From an uncultured Acidobacteriota bacterium (lineage in GTDB: Bacteria > Acidobacteriota > CAIWXX01): 64,000 nt of DNA. The notes beneath the pieces were generated by a model. The model saw nothing but the letters and a program-made list of their open reading frames with translations. It searched no databases and was not told where the DNA came from. Shown here one piece after another: positions 44,382 to 52,394 of the stretch. The DNA is taken from NCBI GenBank assembly GCA_903916735.1, contig CAIWXX010000008.1, positions 62,001-126,000 on the forward strand, in the 5' to 3' direction. The translations under genes and the position numbers were made by a program. Every line of letters starts with the position of its first letter. Position 1 is the first letter of the stretch.

Positions 44382-46646
44382 ATGCAACCTCAACTCAAAA
44401 AGAAACTCGAGATCGGAGCGATCATCGCCGCTGGAGTTTTGGTGCTGGGAACAATTTTCGGGTTCTTTCTGCTTGAACGACACTATGCAAAGCTCATCGC
44501 CCAAAAGCTGGCGGGGCATCGATGGGATTTGAGCTCAAAACTGTATGCAGAACCCTACTCGTTACGCCCGGGAATTCTCATGCACCAGGAACGCCTCGCC
44601 GGAATACTTGCCGACCTGGACTATCGGCGCATTGATGGGTCGCCAACCATCGAGGGCGAGTACTCGATCAAGAAAAATTTCCTTGATCTCTACCCTCGCG
44701 CGTTTCCAGTTCTTGGAAACCAGAAGCTGCCCGGGCCGGTTCGTCTCACATTTAACGGGAGCCGCATTCTGGACATGAAGCAGATCCAGGACGGTTCCAG
44801 CATCTATTCGTTGGCCATCGAGCCTCAGCTCATTACGGAATATTACTCAAGCGCCCGCGAAACCCGCGAAGTCGTCGGACTCAACCGGTTGCCGAAGAAT
44901 CTCATCGACGCCATTCTCTCAGCAGAAGATCAAAGATTCTTTGCGCACCCTGGATTCGATCTCCTTGCTATGTTCAGAGCGCTTCTCATGGATATTTTCA
45001 CGACGCGCATGCAGGGAGGGAGCACTCTGACTCAGCAACTTGTCAAAAACTACTTCCTGACACCCGAACGCACGGTCAAGCGAAAGCTCCAGGAACTCTT
45101 CATGGCCTGGTGCCTGGAAAGGCACGCGACCAAGCAGGAGATCATGGAGATGTATGTCAATGAAATCTATCTCGGGCAACGCGGAACAATCAGCATCAAC
45201 GGATTTGCTCGAGCCGCGCGTCTCTACTTTCGAAAAAGTGTCAGCGATCTCTCGCTTGAAGAGTGCGCGCTGCTCGCCGGCATCATCAAGGCGCCCAATA
45301 CCTATTCCCCATATCATTCACCCGAGAAAGCGCTGGAAAGGCGTAACTGGGTGCTGGAGAGGATGTGTGAGGAGAAATTCATCGCACGAGAAGCGGCCGA
45401 TACGGCCAAGAAGCTGCCGCTTCGAGTGGAGCCGTTAACGAAGGAGGTCAATCAGGCGCCCTACTTTGCGGATTGGGTCCGAGTGTCGCTGAGCGAGCAC
45501 TTCGACGACAAAACGCTGCATACACGAAATCTCTCGATCTTTACTACGATCGACCCAGCCATGCAGGAAATCGCCCAGCAAGTCCTTCGTGATCAACTCG
45601 ATCGCCTCCAACGCACCTATGCAAAACGATATGGTAAGAGGCGGCTCGAAGGATGCCTGATCGCCGTTGATCCACGGACAGGCGCCATTCGAGCCATGGC
45701 GGGCGGGAGGAACTACGCTGAAAGCCAGTTCAACCGAGCCGCGGATGCTCATCGCCAGCCCGGGTCAGCATTCAAGCCGGTTGTTTTTGCTGCAGCATTT
45801 GCAGCCGGTGGGGATCATCCGGTCACACAGGCCACAATGATCGAAGATGAACCGACAACTTTTTATTATCATGGGAAAGAATGGAGTCCTTCGGATTTTG
45901 AGGATTATAAAGGATCGGTGAATGTCAGGCGCACGATCGCTGAATCGCTCAATGTCCCAACGGCCAAGATCGCCATGCAAACGGGCATCGATCGGGTCGC
46001 ACAAATGGCCCGGCGACTCGGGTTTGGTACAAAAATCCCTCTCTTCCCAGCGATTTCACTCGGCGGTTTTGAAGTCACGCCCATCGAAGTTGCCGAAGCG
46101 TTCTCGACAATCGCCAACGGAGGTGTTCATATTCCGCTGCACGGAGTACAACAGATCAGGGATGACACTGGCAAGATCCTCTGGCAACCGGACCTCAAGG
46201 CCGATCGAGCCCTCTCATCGGCTGCTGATTATCTTCTGATCGATATGATGAAATCTGTCATTGATGAAGGCACAGCCGTTAGTGTCAGGTCCTATGGGTT
46301 CAGTCGTCAGGCCGCCGGTAAAACGGGAACAACAAACGATATGCGGGATTGTTGGTTCGCCGGATTTGTTCCTCAGCTTCTGGCGGTAGTCTGGGTCGGA
46401 TTCGACGACAACTCCGCTACAGGCCTTACGGGCGCTCATGCAGCTGTCCCGATCTGGACTGAGTTCATGATGAAAGCCCTGGCTGGAACACCGGAGGAAG
46501 ATTTCTTTATTCCGCAGGGGATCGTTTTCCGGGCTATCGATCCGATTAATGGATACCTGGCCACAACATATTGTGAGCCGATTGAAATCGTTCCTTTCAT
46601 CGAAGGAACTGAACCAACAGAATTCTGCCCACAGCACCAGTTATGA
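44382..46646 (+). CDS. Bifunctional penicillin-binding protein 1B-type
   Basis: 754 residues. One N-terminal transmembrane helix (about 10-30) and a UB2H-like regulatory domain (about 60-140) are followed by the glycosyltransferase family 51 domain, with catalytic Glu in SAEDQRFFAHPGFD near 183-196 and GGSTLTQQLVKN near 217. The transpeptidase domain has the active-site Ser in GSAFKP near 462, SLN near 523, and KTGTT near 645. It polymerises and cross-links peptidoglycan. The UB2H domain marks it as PBP1b rather than PBP1a. The start at 44382 is used; an earlier in-frame GTG/ATG would lie inside ftsK. Confidence 0.94.
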   Translation: MQPQLKKKLEIGAIIAAGVLVLGTIFGFFLLERHYAKLIAQKLAGHRWDLSSKLYAEPYSLRPGILMHQERLAGILADLDYRRIDGSPTIEGEYSIKKNFLDLYPRAFPVLGNQKLPGPVRLTFNGSRILDMKQIQDGSSIYSLAIEPQLITEYYSSARETREVVGLNRLPKNLIDAILSAEDQRFFAHPGFDLLAMFRALLMDIFTTRMQGGSTLTQQLVKNYFLTPERTVKRKLQELFMAWCLERHATKQEIMEMYVNEIYLGQRGTISINGFARAARLYFRKSVSDLSLEECALLAGIIKAPNTYSPYHSPEKALERRNWVLERMCEEKFIAREAADTAKKLPLRVEPLTKEVNQAPYFADWVRVSLSEHFDDKTLHTRNLSIFTTIDPAMQEIAQQVLRDQLDRLQRTYAKRYGKRRLEGCLIAVDPRTGAIRAMAGGRNYAESQFNRAADAHRQPGSAFKPVVFAAAFAAGGDHPVTQATMIEDEPTTFYYHGKEWSPSDFEDYKGSVNVRRTIAESLNVPTAKIAMQTGIDRVAQMARRLGFGTKIPLFPAISLGGFEVTPIEVAEAFSTIANGGVHIPLHGVQQIRDDTGKILWQPDLKADRALSSAADYLLIDMMKSVIDEGTAVSVRSYGFSRQAAGKTGTTNDMRDCWFAGFVPQLLAVVWVGFDDNSATGLTGAHAAVPIWTEFMMKALAGTPEEDFFIPQGIVFRAIDPINGYLATTYCEPIEIVPFIEGTEPTEFCPQHQL

Positions 46647-47351
46647 GCCGGGACTGAGCTCGTTTCGGTCCCAATTTGAATGTGAACTGTGGATTTAGGA
46701 AGTTGCCAGTCCGGCATGCTTATCCAATTTAAGGCAAAGAAACGCAGTGCCTCAGCATGTTTTTTCTGATTAGTTCTCTGGTGGGAATCCCTTTGGATGG
46801 AGCAAGACGGCTGCCTGCACAATTGACACTGCACAGAGCATGAGGCGGAATATCGCCTGGGAAGTATTGTTGACGAAAAATCCAGGAATGCTAAAACCGT
46901 CTGAATAGTGCGCCCGGTTCGCGTCGCGAATTTCAGCATTTAGTTCGAGATTCCAATCTCATACGATACTGGTGGACAGGGCTGGAAATCGGCAATTGCA
47001 AGGTGCAAAATTCTCTGACAATCTTTCAAGCTCGACCCCTATCCGCGAGTAAGCACACGCCTATTGCGACAAAATGGCTTCGGAGCCTCTGCGGCACGGC
47101 TCGCGAGGATGCCGAGCCCTCCCCACGTATATCAAGCATTCCCCTGATCGATGGTTAGGGAGGGCGAGGCTCCTGCCGAGCCGTCATGCCGGGTCTATCA
47201 AGACTATCTAATGGCTTGCCGCCATTCCTTATCCACGGATTTCGGCTCGATTTTCCGGATTGCAACTTGACATCATCCTCATCCTCATCCTATCGTTCCA
47301 GCTGCTGGCCCTGAGAAAAGCGTTCATGTAGGTCAGAAGAAGGAGAATGGA
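46647..47351. other. Intergenic region with terminator-like hairpin, remnant frame and inverted repeat
   Basis: A hairpin (GGGACTGA at 46650, TCGGTCCC at 46665) just after the PBP gene may end its transcript, although no T-run follows. On the minus strand 46770-46958 is an open frame without start codon whose product is partly hydrophobic (LMLCAVSIVQAAVLLHPKG); it looks like the tail of a lost gene. An imperfect inverted repeat at 47097-47183 follows. No complete gene was found. Confidence 0.5.
47097..47183. repeat. Imperfect inverted repeat (REP-like)
   Basis: Arms at 47097-47123 and 47158-47183 pair as CGGCTCG...CCCTCCC with few mismatches around a 34-base spacer. Similar G+C-rich palindromic elements occur dispersed between genes in several phyla; whether this one is repeated elsewhere in this genome cannot be seen here. 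Confidence 0.5.
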
Positions 47352-48098
47352 ATGGCGGGACAACTCGACGGAAAAGTGGCATTCGTGACAGGGGCGGCGA
47401 CTGGCATCGGAGCGGTCTGCGCCCGACGTTTCGCTCGAGAAGGAGCGATCGTGGCCTGCACCTCGCGGCCTCAGGATCCCTATCAGGAGGTTGTTGATGG
47501 CATTGTGGCGGCAGGAGGCCGAGCCATCGGCATTCCACTGGATGTCACGAATCCGGAATCCGCCCAGGAAGTCACCGACCGGGTCATAAAGGAATTCGGG
47601 GCCATCCACATCCTCTTAAATAACGCGGGCATCACCGATGACCAGCTCATTATGCGGATGAAACCGGAGTCATGGCGACGCGTTCTTTCCGTCAACCTCG
47701 ATGGCGCCTATAACGTGACACATGCAATCGTGCGTCATATGATTAAGCAGCGAGAAGGACGCATCGTCAGCATCTCATCGGTAATCGGGATGATGGGTAA
47801 TGCCGGACAAGCCAACTATGCAGCATCTAAAGCAGGCCTCATAGGATTCACGAAATCGTTGGCCCGCGAGCTCGGTAGCCGTAATATCACCGTGAACGCC
47901 ATCGCTCCCGGCTATATTCAAACGCCGATGACTGAGAAGCTCAGCGAACAACAGCGGCAGGCATTGATCGAAAATCTTGCCATCCAACGCCTCGGAACCC
48001 CGGATGACATCGCAGAAGCAGTGCTATTTCTGATCGGTCCAGGAAGCACATATATCACCGGCACAGTTCTCAACGTGTCTGGCGGGCTTTATATGTAG
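47352..48098 (+). CDS. fabG: 3-oxoacyl-[acyl-carrier-protein] reductase-like SDR
   Basis: 248 residues, classical short-chain dehydrogenase. Cofactor motif TGAATGIG near 13-20, NNAGI near 91, catalytic Ser in SISSVIG near 141, and YAASK with Tyr/Lys near 156-160. NAIAPGYIQTPMT is typical of FabG, which reduces beta-ketoacyl-ACP with NADPH in fatty acid synthesis. It stands alone rather than in a fab cluster, so a role in another pathway is possible. AGAAGGAG lies 6 bases before the ATG. Confidence 0.88.
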   Translation: MAGQLDGKVAFVTGAATGIGAVCARRFAREGAIVACTSRPQDPYQEVVDGIVAAGGRAIGIPLDVTNPESAQEVTDRVIKEFGAIHILLNNAGITDDQLIMRMKPESWRRVLSVNLDGAYNVTHAIVRHMIKQREGRIVSISSVIGMMGNAGQANYAASKAGLIGFTKSLARELGSRNITVNAIAPGYIQTPMTEKLSEQQRQALIENLAIQRLGTPDDIAEAVLFLIGPGSTYITGTVLNVSGGLYM

Positions 48099-48155
48099 GA
48101 GCTCCGCGTTTCCTTTATGATGTGCTCATCGAAGAACACATCAAAGGGCACGCCG

Positions 48156-49274
48156 TCAAGAGCGAGACCATCCCTTAAACCATGAACGGAAGATCTGCTC
48201 AACGCCGATTCCCGCGCAAACACACAAGGGCGGTAGAACCAGAAGAGTATATTGAGGCCATTTTGTCGGCCAGAAGATAAGAAATAGCAACCCAAAGCCC
48301 GCCCAGGCGACCCAAATAGGTCGCCGGCGAATTGCCCAGGGGATTCCGATGATGCCCAATGGAAGAATGATGATATCCACTATTCCAGTCGGGAAAACAC
48401 CGGGATGCCACTCTGTGGGTGACGCGTGCGTCAGATGGTAAAAGGGCGAATACCATGGCATGCCTGATGAAACTACATGCTGGCTATGTGAATAGTCCCA
48501 ATGGTACATGACCGACTCCCACAATCTGGCCGGGGGATTTGGCCAGAGAAAAGGATCGGCCAGAATGAAAACGGCGAGAGCCACCAATGGAAATAACAGC
48601 AGCTGTCGAAAACGCACACGACGGCCGATAAGAAACCCCAACATGACGGGACCAACCATTCCATAAATATATTTCCCAGCTCCGGCAAGCCCGAGAAAAA
48701 CAGCCGAGAAAATGAGGGGCATCCAGTGGACGGGCTCAGCAGGAGAAGAGTTTTTCTTTCGACGTATAGCCAACTCAAAAATCGAGACGGCCAACACCGC
48801 CAGCAGCCCCGGCAAGCCCTCGAGATAGACCTGTGCACTGTATTTAATATGGTAGGAATCCAATGCCAGCAGCAATCCACCGATCGGATGGATGAGAGCT
48901 ATGATCACGACCTGCAACACGCCTGCATAAGCCGAGAGCTTGCGCGGCCCAAAGAAAGCAGTTTGATCGGATGGCGGGATCGACATCGGAACGTCAAGCT
49001 TCTTCCAGTCGGGCTCCTGAGCTCGACTTGCCATCAGCCGCCCTGCGAAGACAAGTTTGTTCAATGGCGGATGTTCAAGGTTCTCTCGGAAATACAGGAT
49101 CTCTTTCCACCGCCCGTTCGTCATCATGTCGCGATAGCGGAAAGCCATGGGAAGATACGTCATCTCGTCAAAATCGATCGGCAACCGATAGACGGCATTG
49201 AGCCGCAGGCGGATCGCCAAAAACGCGATCACAACAACGAACGGGAGTAGCAACAACCAACGCCACCGATTCAT
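48156..49274 (-). CDS. GT-C-fold membrane glycosyltransferase-like protein
   Basis: 372 residues, about nine transmembrane helices. The first periplasmic loop has the acidic motif DFDEMTY near 34 and further on EHPPLNKL near 67, as in the PMT/ArnT (family 39/83) enzymes that transfer sugars from polyprenyl phosphates. A second signature region is GKYIYGMVGP near 200. Compared with ArnT (about 550 residues) it is short and lacks the C-terminal domain. Substrates are unknown. The start at 49274 is the ATG of MNRWRW; a GTG nine bases upstream is possible. It converges on fabG and follows the porin gene in the opposite orientation along the map, both on the minus strand. Confidence 0.8.
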   Translation of the reverse strand: MNRWRWLLLLPFVVVIAFLAIRLRLNAVYRLPIDFDEMTYLPMAFRYRDMMTNGRWKEILYFRENLEHPPLNKLVFAGRLMASRAQEPDWKKLDVPMSIPPSDQTAFFGPRKLSAYAGVLQVVIIALIHPIGGLLLALDSYHIKYSAQVYLEGLPGLLAVLAVSIFELAIRRKKNSSPAEPVHWMPLIFSAVFLGLAGAGKYIYGMVGPVMLGFLIGRRVRFRQLLLFPLVALAVFILADPFLWPNPPARLWESVMYHWDYSHSQHVVSSGMPWYSPFYHLTHASPTEWHPGVFPTGIVDIIILPLGIIGIPWAIRRRPIWVAWAGFGLLFLIFWPTKWPQYTLLVLPPLCVCAGIGVEQIFRSWFKGWSRS

Positions 49275-49319
49275 ACTAATCACCGACTCTCGAATTCTTC
49301 AATGCTTCCCTTCACCTGA

Positions 49320-50411
49320 TCAGAATTGGAAGACTTGAACCTGTAATTGGACCTGAATCCGATTTGGAGATCCTTGCTTCCGGAGACTGGTGACGGCAAA
49401 CTTGATGTTCATGTTATGGCCGTTGGGCCAATATGAGATACCGCCCTGGTAGCGGTTTTCGTCATGCTGCCCCGGCTGTTTGAATTCCAGCCCATTATAT
49501 TGTACATACGGTGTGATTTTTATTTTGCTGAAGTAATAGCCTGCTTCGACGAGCCATGCATCCTGTCGAGGCAGCTGAGTGAAAGTGTGACCTCCATCGT
49601 AGCGAATCCAATCCGTCTGGAAAGTGATCGCATCGTGTCCAAAAATCGGTAGATCGGTGAAAAAATCCATATCGACGGACTGATAATCCTGTTGATGGTC
49701 GACACCCGCTCCGATACTCACGATTTTTTTCTGACCAAATCCGGTGCCGAAATAGTATATACCGGTTTGAGCTTCCAACGGCCATATAGCCACACGCCCT
49801 GCCCAGCGCAACGGCATCGTTGAATCCTTGCCTCGGGCGCCTTGAAATGCTCCGACGCGGTATTCGACGTGCTTTTTCATCACGTAACCTCGCGCCTGGA
49901 AGCCATAGTCACGGTTCACACGCGCACCCGTTGGGCTCGACGACAAATATGAAAAAGAAGCCAAATCAAGAGTCAGCGGATTGGCTGCACTCTGAAGAGT
50001 GTTGTAAGAGTTCGGAACCAGGAAGAGCCCTCCATCTAGCATGAATTCATCCCGAAAAGTATATGTCACGAACATATCCTGGATGTAGATGCTCGAATCG
50101 TTTTTCTTGCCATCACTGTCACTCTTGCCGAGGTTGGGACAATCTGTGTCGAGAAAGAAAGAGAGGTGTTCATTAGCCTTTCCGCCGAGGATGAAGCGCA
50201 GGCGCCGAAAATAGATATTGGTCGACGTCCGCTTGGCGTCAGTTGTGTCAATCGATTCGGCCTGAAGCTGTGCAAGAAAACCAATCTTAATCTGAGATTT
50301 CCCATCGGCCGAAGCAATCTTCCACTCGGCATGGGCCTGGCGGCCAATACCAAAAGCGAAAAAAACAGCCGACATCAGAAAGATGATAGTACGCCGGGTC
50401 TTTGCATTCAT
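49320..50411 (-). CDS. Outer-membrane porin, OprO/OprP-like
   Basis: 363 residues. A signal peptide (MNAKTRRTIIFLMSAVFFAF, cleavage at QAHA-EW) is followed by alternating amphipathic strands and a final phenylalanine (QVQVFQF), as expected for a trimeric beta-barrel. N-terminal KIGFLAQLQ and INIYFRR-like strands and DTDCPNLG resemble phosphate-selective porins O and P. Specificity for phosphate or polyphosphate is not certain, since many members carry other anions. AAGGAG four bases upstream fixes the start at 50411; longer frames would mask the signal peptide. Confidence 0.85.
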   Translation of the reverse strand: MNAKTRRTIIFLMSAVFFAFGIGRQAHAEWKIASADGKSQIKIGFLAQLQAESIDTTDAKRTSTNIYFRRLRFILGGKANEHLSFFLDTDCPNLGKSDSDGKKNDSSIYIQDMFVTYTFRDEFMLDGGLFLVPNSYNTLQSAANPLTLDLASFSYLSSSPTGARVNRDYGFQARGYVMKKHVEYRVGAFQGARGKDSTMPLRWAGRVAIWPLEAQTGIYYFGTGFGQKKIVSIGAGVDHQQDYQSVDMDFFTDLPIFGHDAITFQTDWIRYDGGHTFTQLPRQDAWLVEAGYYFSKIKITPYVQYNGLEFKQPGQHDENRYQGGISYWPNGHNMNIKFAVTSLRKQGSPNRIQVQLQVQVFQF

Positions 50412-50967
50412 GGATCTCCTTTCAGTTCCGAATGGGTGCCCTACTAATTGTTTGCAGCTCATCATATCTTAATCCGAGTCGAATTAATGGACAATACAAA
50501 TCTCCCTCATTAACTTAACGCGGCATAGCCGCACCCAATCAAGCCGGCTTTGACAACCATCGCACCCGAACCTCTCAGGAATTCAGGAAGAGAAGAAAGC
50601 AGGAACGGATTTTTATGTTGACCAGCAGCGGTGGTTTCATAAGCCGTTCCTGCATTCCTTTCTTCCTGGCTTCCTGAGAGGAATTCACGAGTATGCCCTA
50701 TCACAGGTCTTGCCATTTTGTGCACAGATTTCACCGATCAGATACTAAGGTTATTGGCTGTGTCGTACCGAAGTGAATCGGGCTTATCAATTCCAGACCG
50801 GTGAAGTATCGGATCAATATGCAATTTCTGCATGCCTGAATCTCTGAAATATGAATCGACACGAATACGGCGGGACTTTAGCGAAAAAATCCACTTCGGC
50901 CTTATTATTGCTGCTATACTCGAAAAATGATTATCTGCGCGCGGATCATTTTCAGGGAGCAATCGCC
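50412..50967. other. Intergenic region between divergent porin and phosphodiesterase genes
   Basis: It holds the porin's leader, a long near-palindrome (50572-50680) and, near the right end, a -10-like TATACT at 50915 with an 8-bp inverted repeat AAAATGAT/ATCATTTT just downstream (about 50924-50952). No protein-coding gene is convincing apart from the 12-codon leader frame listed next. Confidence 0.5.
50572..50680. repeat. Long near-palindrome with 37-base arms
   Basis: Arms at 50572-50608 and 50644-50680 are reverse complements at about 32 of 37 positions, separated by 35 bases. Outer ends CTCTCAGGA/TCCTGAGAG and inner ends CAGGAACGG/CCGTTCCTG match exactly. It could be a MITE-like element, a dispersed intergenic repeat or a bidirectional terminator for neighbouring transcripts. 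Confidence 0.65.
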
Positions 50968-51006
50968 ATGAGATTGTCCGGCGCATCAATTTCAATCGGT
51001 TGCTGA
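50968..51006 (+). CDS. Possible 12-residue leader peptide coupled to the phosphodiesterase gene
   Basis: ATG at 50968, preceded by GGGAG 8 bases upstream, opens the frame MRLSGASISIGC. Its TGA (51004-51006) shares a base with the ATG of the next gene (TGATG). That ATG has no ribosome-binding site of its own, so translation may depend on ribosomes finishing the leader. No regulatory amino-acid run is present. Confidence 0.4.
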   Translation: MRLSGASISIGC

Positions 51007-52364
51007 TGGAACAGCGTTTCGAATTCCAAGATCAACAGTCGAAAGGAAAGCGTTTGCCGATGGCATTGCTCTGCCTTTCAGGGCTCTTCGCCATCGCTGA
51101 CCTGTCGTGTCGGATGCCGGTGTCACAAACGTCGACAACGGTGGTGCTCCTCGGAGTCGATGGTTACTCGTGGCCGCTCCTTCTGAGATACATACGGCAA
51201 GGTCAAATGCCAGCCACAGCGGCGCTCATAAATCGCGGTGTTACCGGGCGACTTGTCACAAACAGCGCCCTGATCTCCCCCATTATTTGGACGACAATTG
51301 CGACCGGACAGCCCATGGAGCGCCATGGCATTTCAGGCCACCTTATTAACGGGAATCCGCCAACAAGCTCAATGCGGCATGTCCGAGCCGTCTGGAATAT
51401 TGTGAGCGACCATAACAAGAGTGTCGTCGTGCTCGGCTATATGGCAACGTGGCCCGCCGAAAAGGTTCGGGGAGTCATGGTGAGCGATTATTTCATGGCA
51501 GAAGATATGACCGATCGCATCTATCCACCGCATCTAACAAACGATCCGGTTCTGAAGCCTGCCTGGTACCCTTATGATCCCGCTGAGACCTGGAGACTTC
51601 GTCATTTCACGGATTTTACATTTGATCCAACTCAACAGTTCGATCCTGCAGGCGGCCCGATGTCCCTCGCCGGCAAACCACCGGACGTTCTTGACAACTT
51701 CCTCATCGGCAACAACCTCACATGGCCCTATATGAGGGATGAGACGATTTTTCGCGCAACGATCAAATATCTGGATCGACGTCGACCTGATTTGATGATC
51801 ACATACTTTCGAGGCATCGACTATGTCTCACATGGGTTTTGGAAATTCATGGATCGCAAGGACTTTCCTGATGTTCCAGAAAAATCCCGACAATCATTTG
51901 GAATGATCATCGAGAAATACTATCGCTACATGGATCACATCATCGGCAGGATTGTTGAAACAGCAGGCCCCGATGCACACATCCTCCTTGTTTCAGATCA
52001 TGGACATGGCCCGGCAATCGGCCAATATCGGCCCGAAAAGGATCTCTGGTACGTCTCAGGGAGACATCGGCCTGGAGGTGTCTTCATCATGACAGGTCCT
52101 GGGATCGGTCGTCATCGTTGGATCGGCAATGTCGATGCACTCGATATCTGTCCGACAATGCTCGCCTTGATGGGAATTCCTATCGCACGAGACATGCCCG
52201 GGTTGGTCAGGCGGGATTTTCTGGCCGATGGTGGCACGGATCTAATGATTCAGTATGTTCCGACCTATGAAAAGCAATTCAATCCATCACCTGTCATCCA
52301 AAAATCACCTGCTGCCGATGAAGAAATAAGGGCGCAGCTGAGTGCTCTCGGCTATATCAATTGA
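51006..52364 (+). CDS. Type I phosphodiesterase / nucleotide pyrophosphatase family protein
   Basis: 452 residues, alkaline-phosphatase superfamily. Metal ligands and nucleophile appear as LLGVDGYSW near 47 (Asp), SPIIWTTIATGQ near 90 (Thr nucleophile region), GIDYVSHGFW near 275 and VSDHGHG near 325. A hydrophobic N-terminal segment (ALLCLSGLFAIADLSC) indicates export, but the sequence before the cysteine is not a proper lipobox. The C-terminal tail (AQLSALGYI) is common in this group. Likely substrates are nucleotide or lipid-linked phosphodiesters outside the cytoplasm. It is preceded by the coupled leader frame. Confidence 0.88.
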   Translation: MEQRFEFQDQQSKGKRLPMALLCLSGLFAIADLSCRMPVSQTSTTVVLLGVDGYSWPLLLRYIRQGQMPATAALINRGVTGRLVTNSALISPIIWTTIATGQPMERHGISGHLINGNPPTSSMRHVRAVWNIVSDHNKSVVVLGYMATWPAEKVRGVMVSDYFMAEDMTDRIYPPHLTNDPVLKPAWYPYDPAETWRLRHFTDFTFDPTQQFDPAGGPMSLAGKPPDVLDNFLIGNNLTWPYMRDETIFRATIKYLDRRRPDLMITYFRGIDYVSHGFWKFMDRKDFPDVPEKSRQSFGMIIEKYYRYMDHIIGRIVETAGPDAHILLVSDHGHGPAIGQYRPEKDLWYVSGRHRPGGVFIMTGPGIGRHRWIGNVDALDICPTMLALMGIPIARDMPGLVRRDFLADGGTDLMIQYVPTYEKQFNPSPVIQKSPAADEEIRAQLSALGYIN

Positions 52365-52394
52365 TCGATAGAAGCCGAGGAAAAGAGCAGCAGG

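Noticed and set aside
46436-46939. 167-codon minus-strand frame overlapping the PBP1b gene
   Set aside because: Its C-terminal half is antisense to conserved PBP sequence; only the unrelated neighbouring frame (46770-46958) looks protein-like.
51006-51115. Lipoprotein signal in the phosphodiesterase
   Set aside because: The residues before the cysteine (ADLSC) do not satisfy the lipobox, in particular at position -3, so only general export is claimed.
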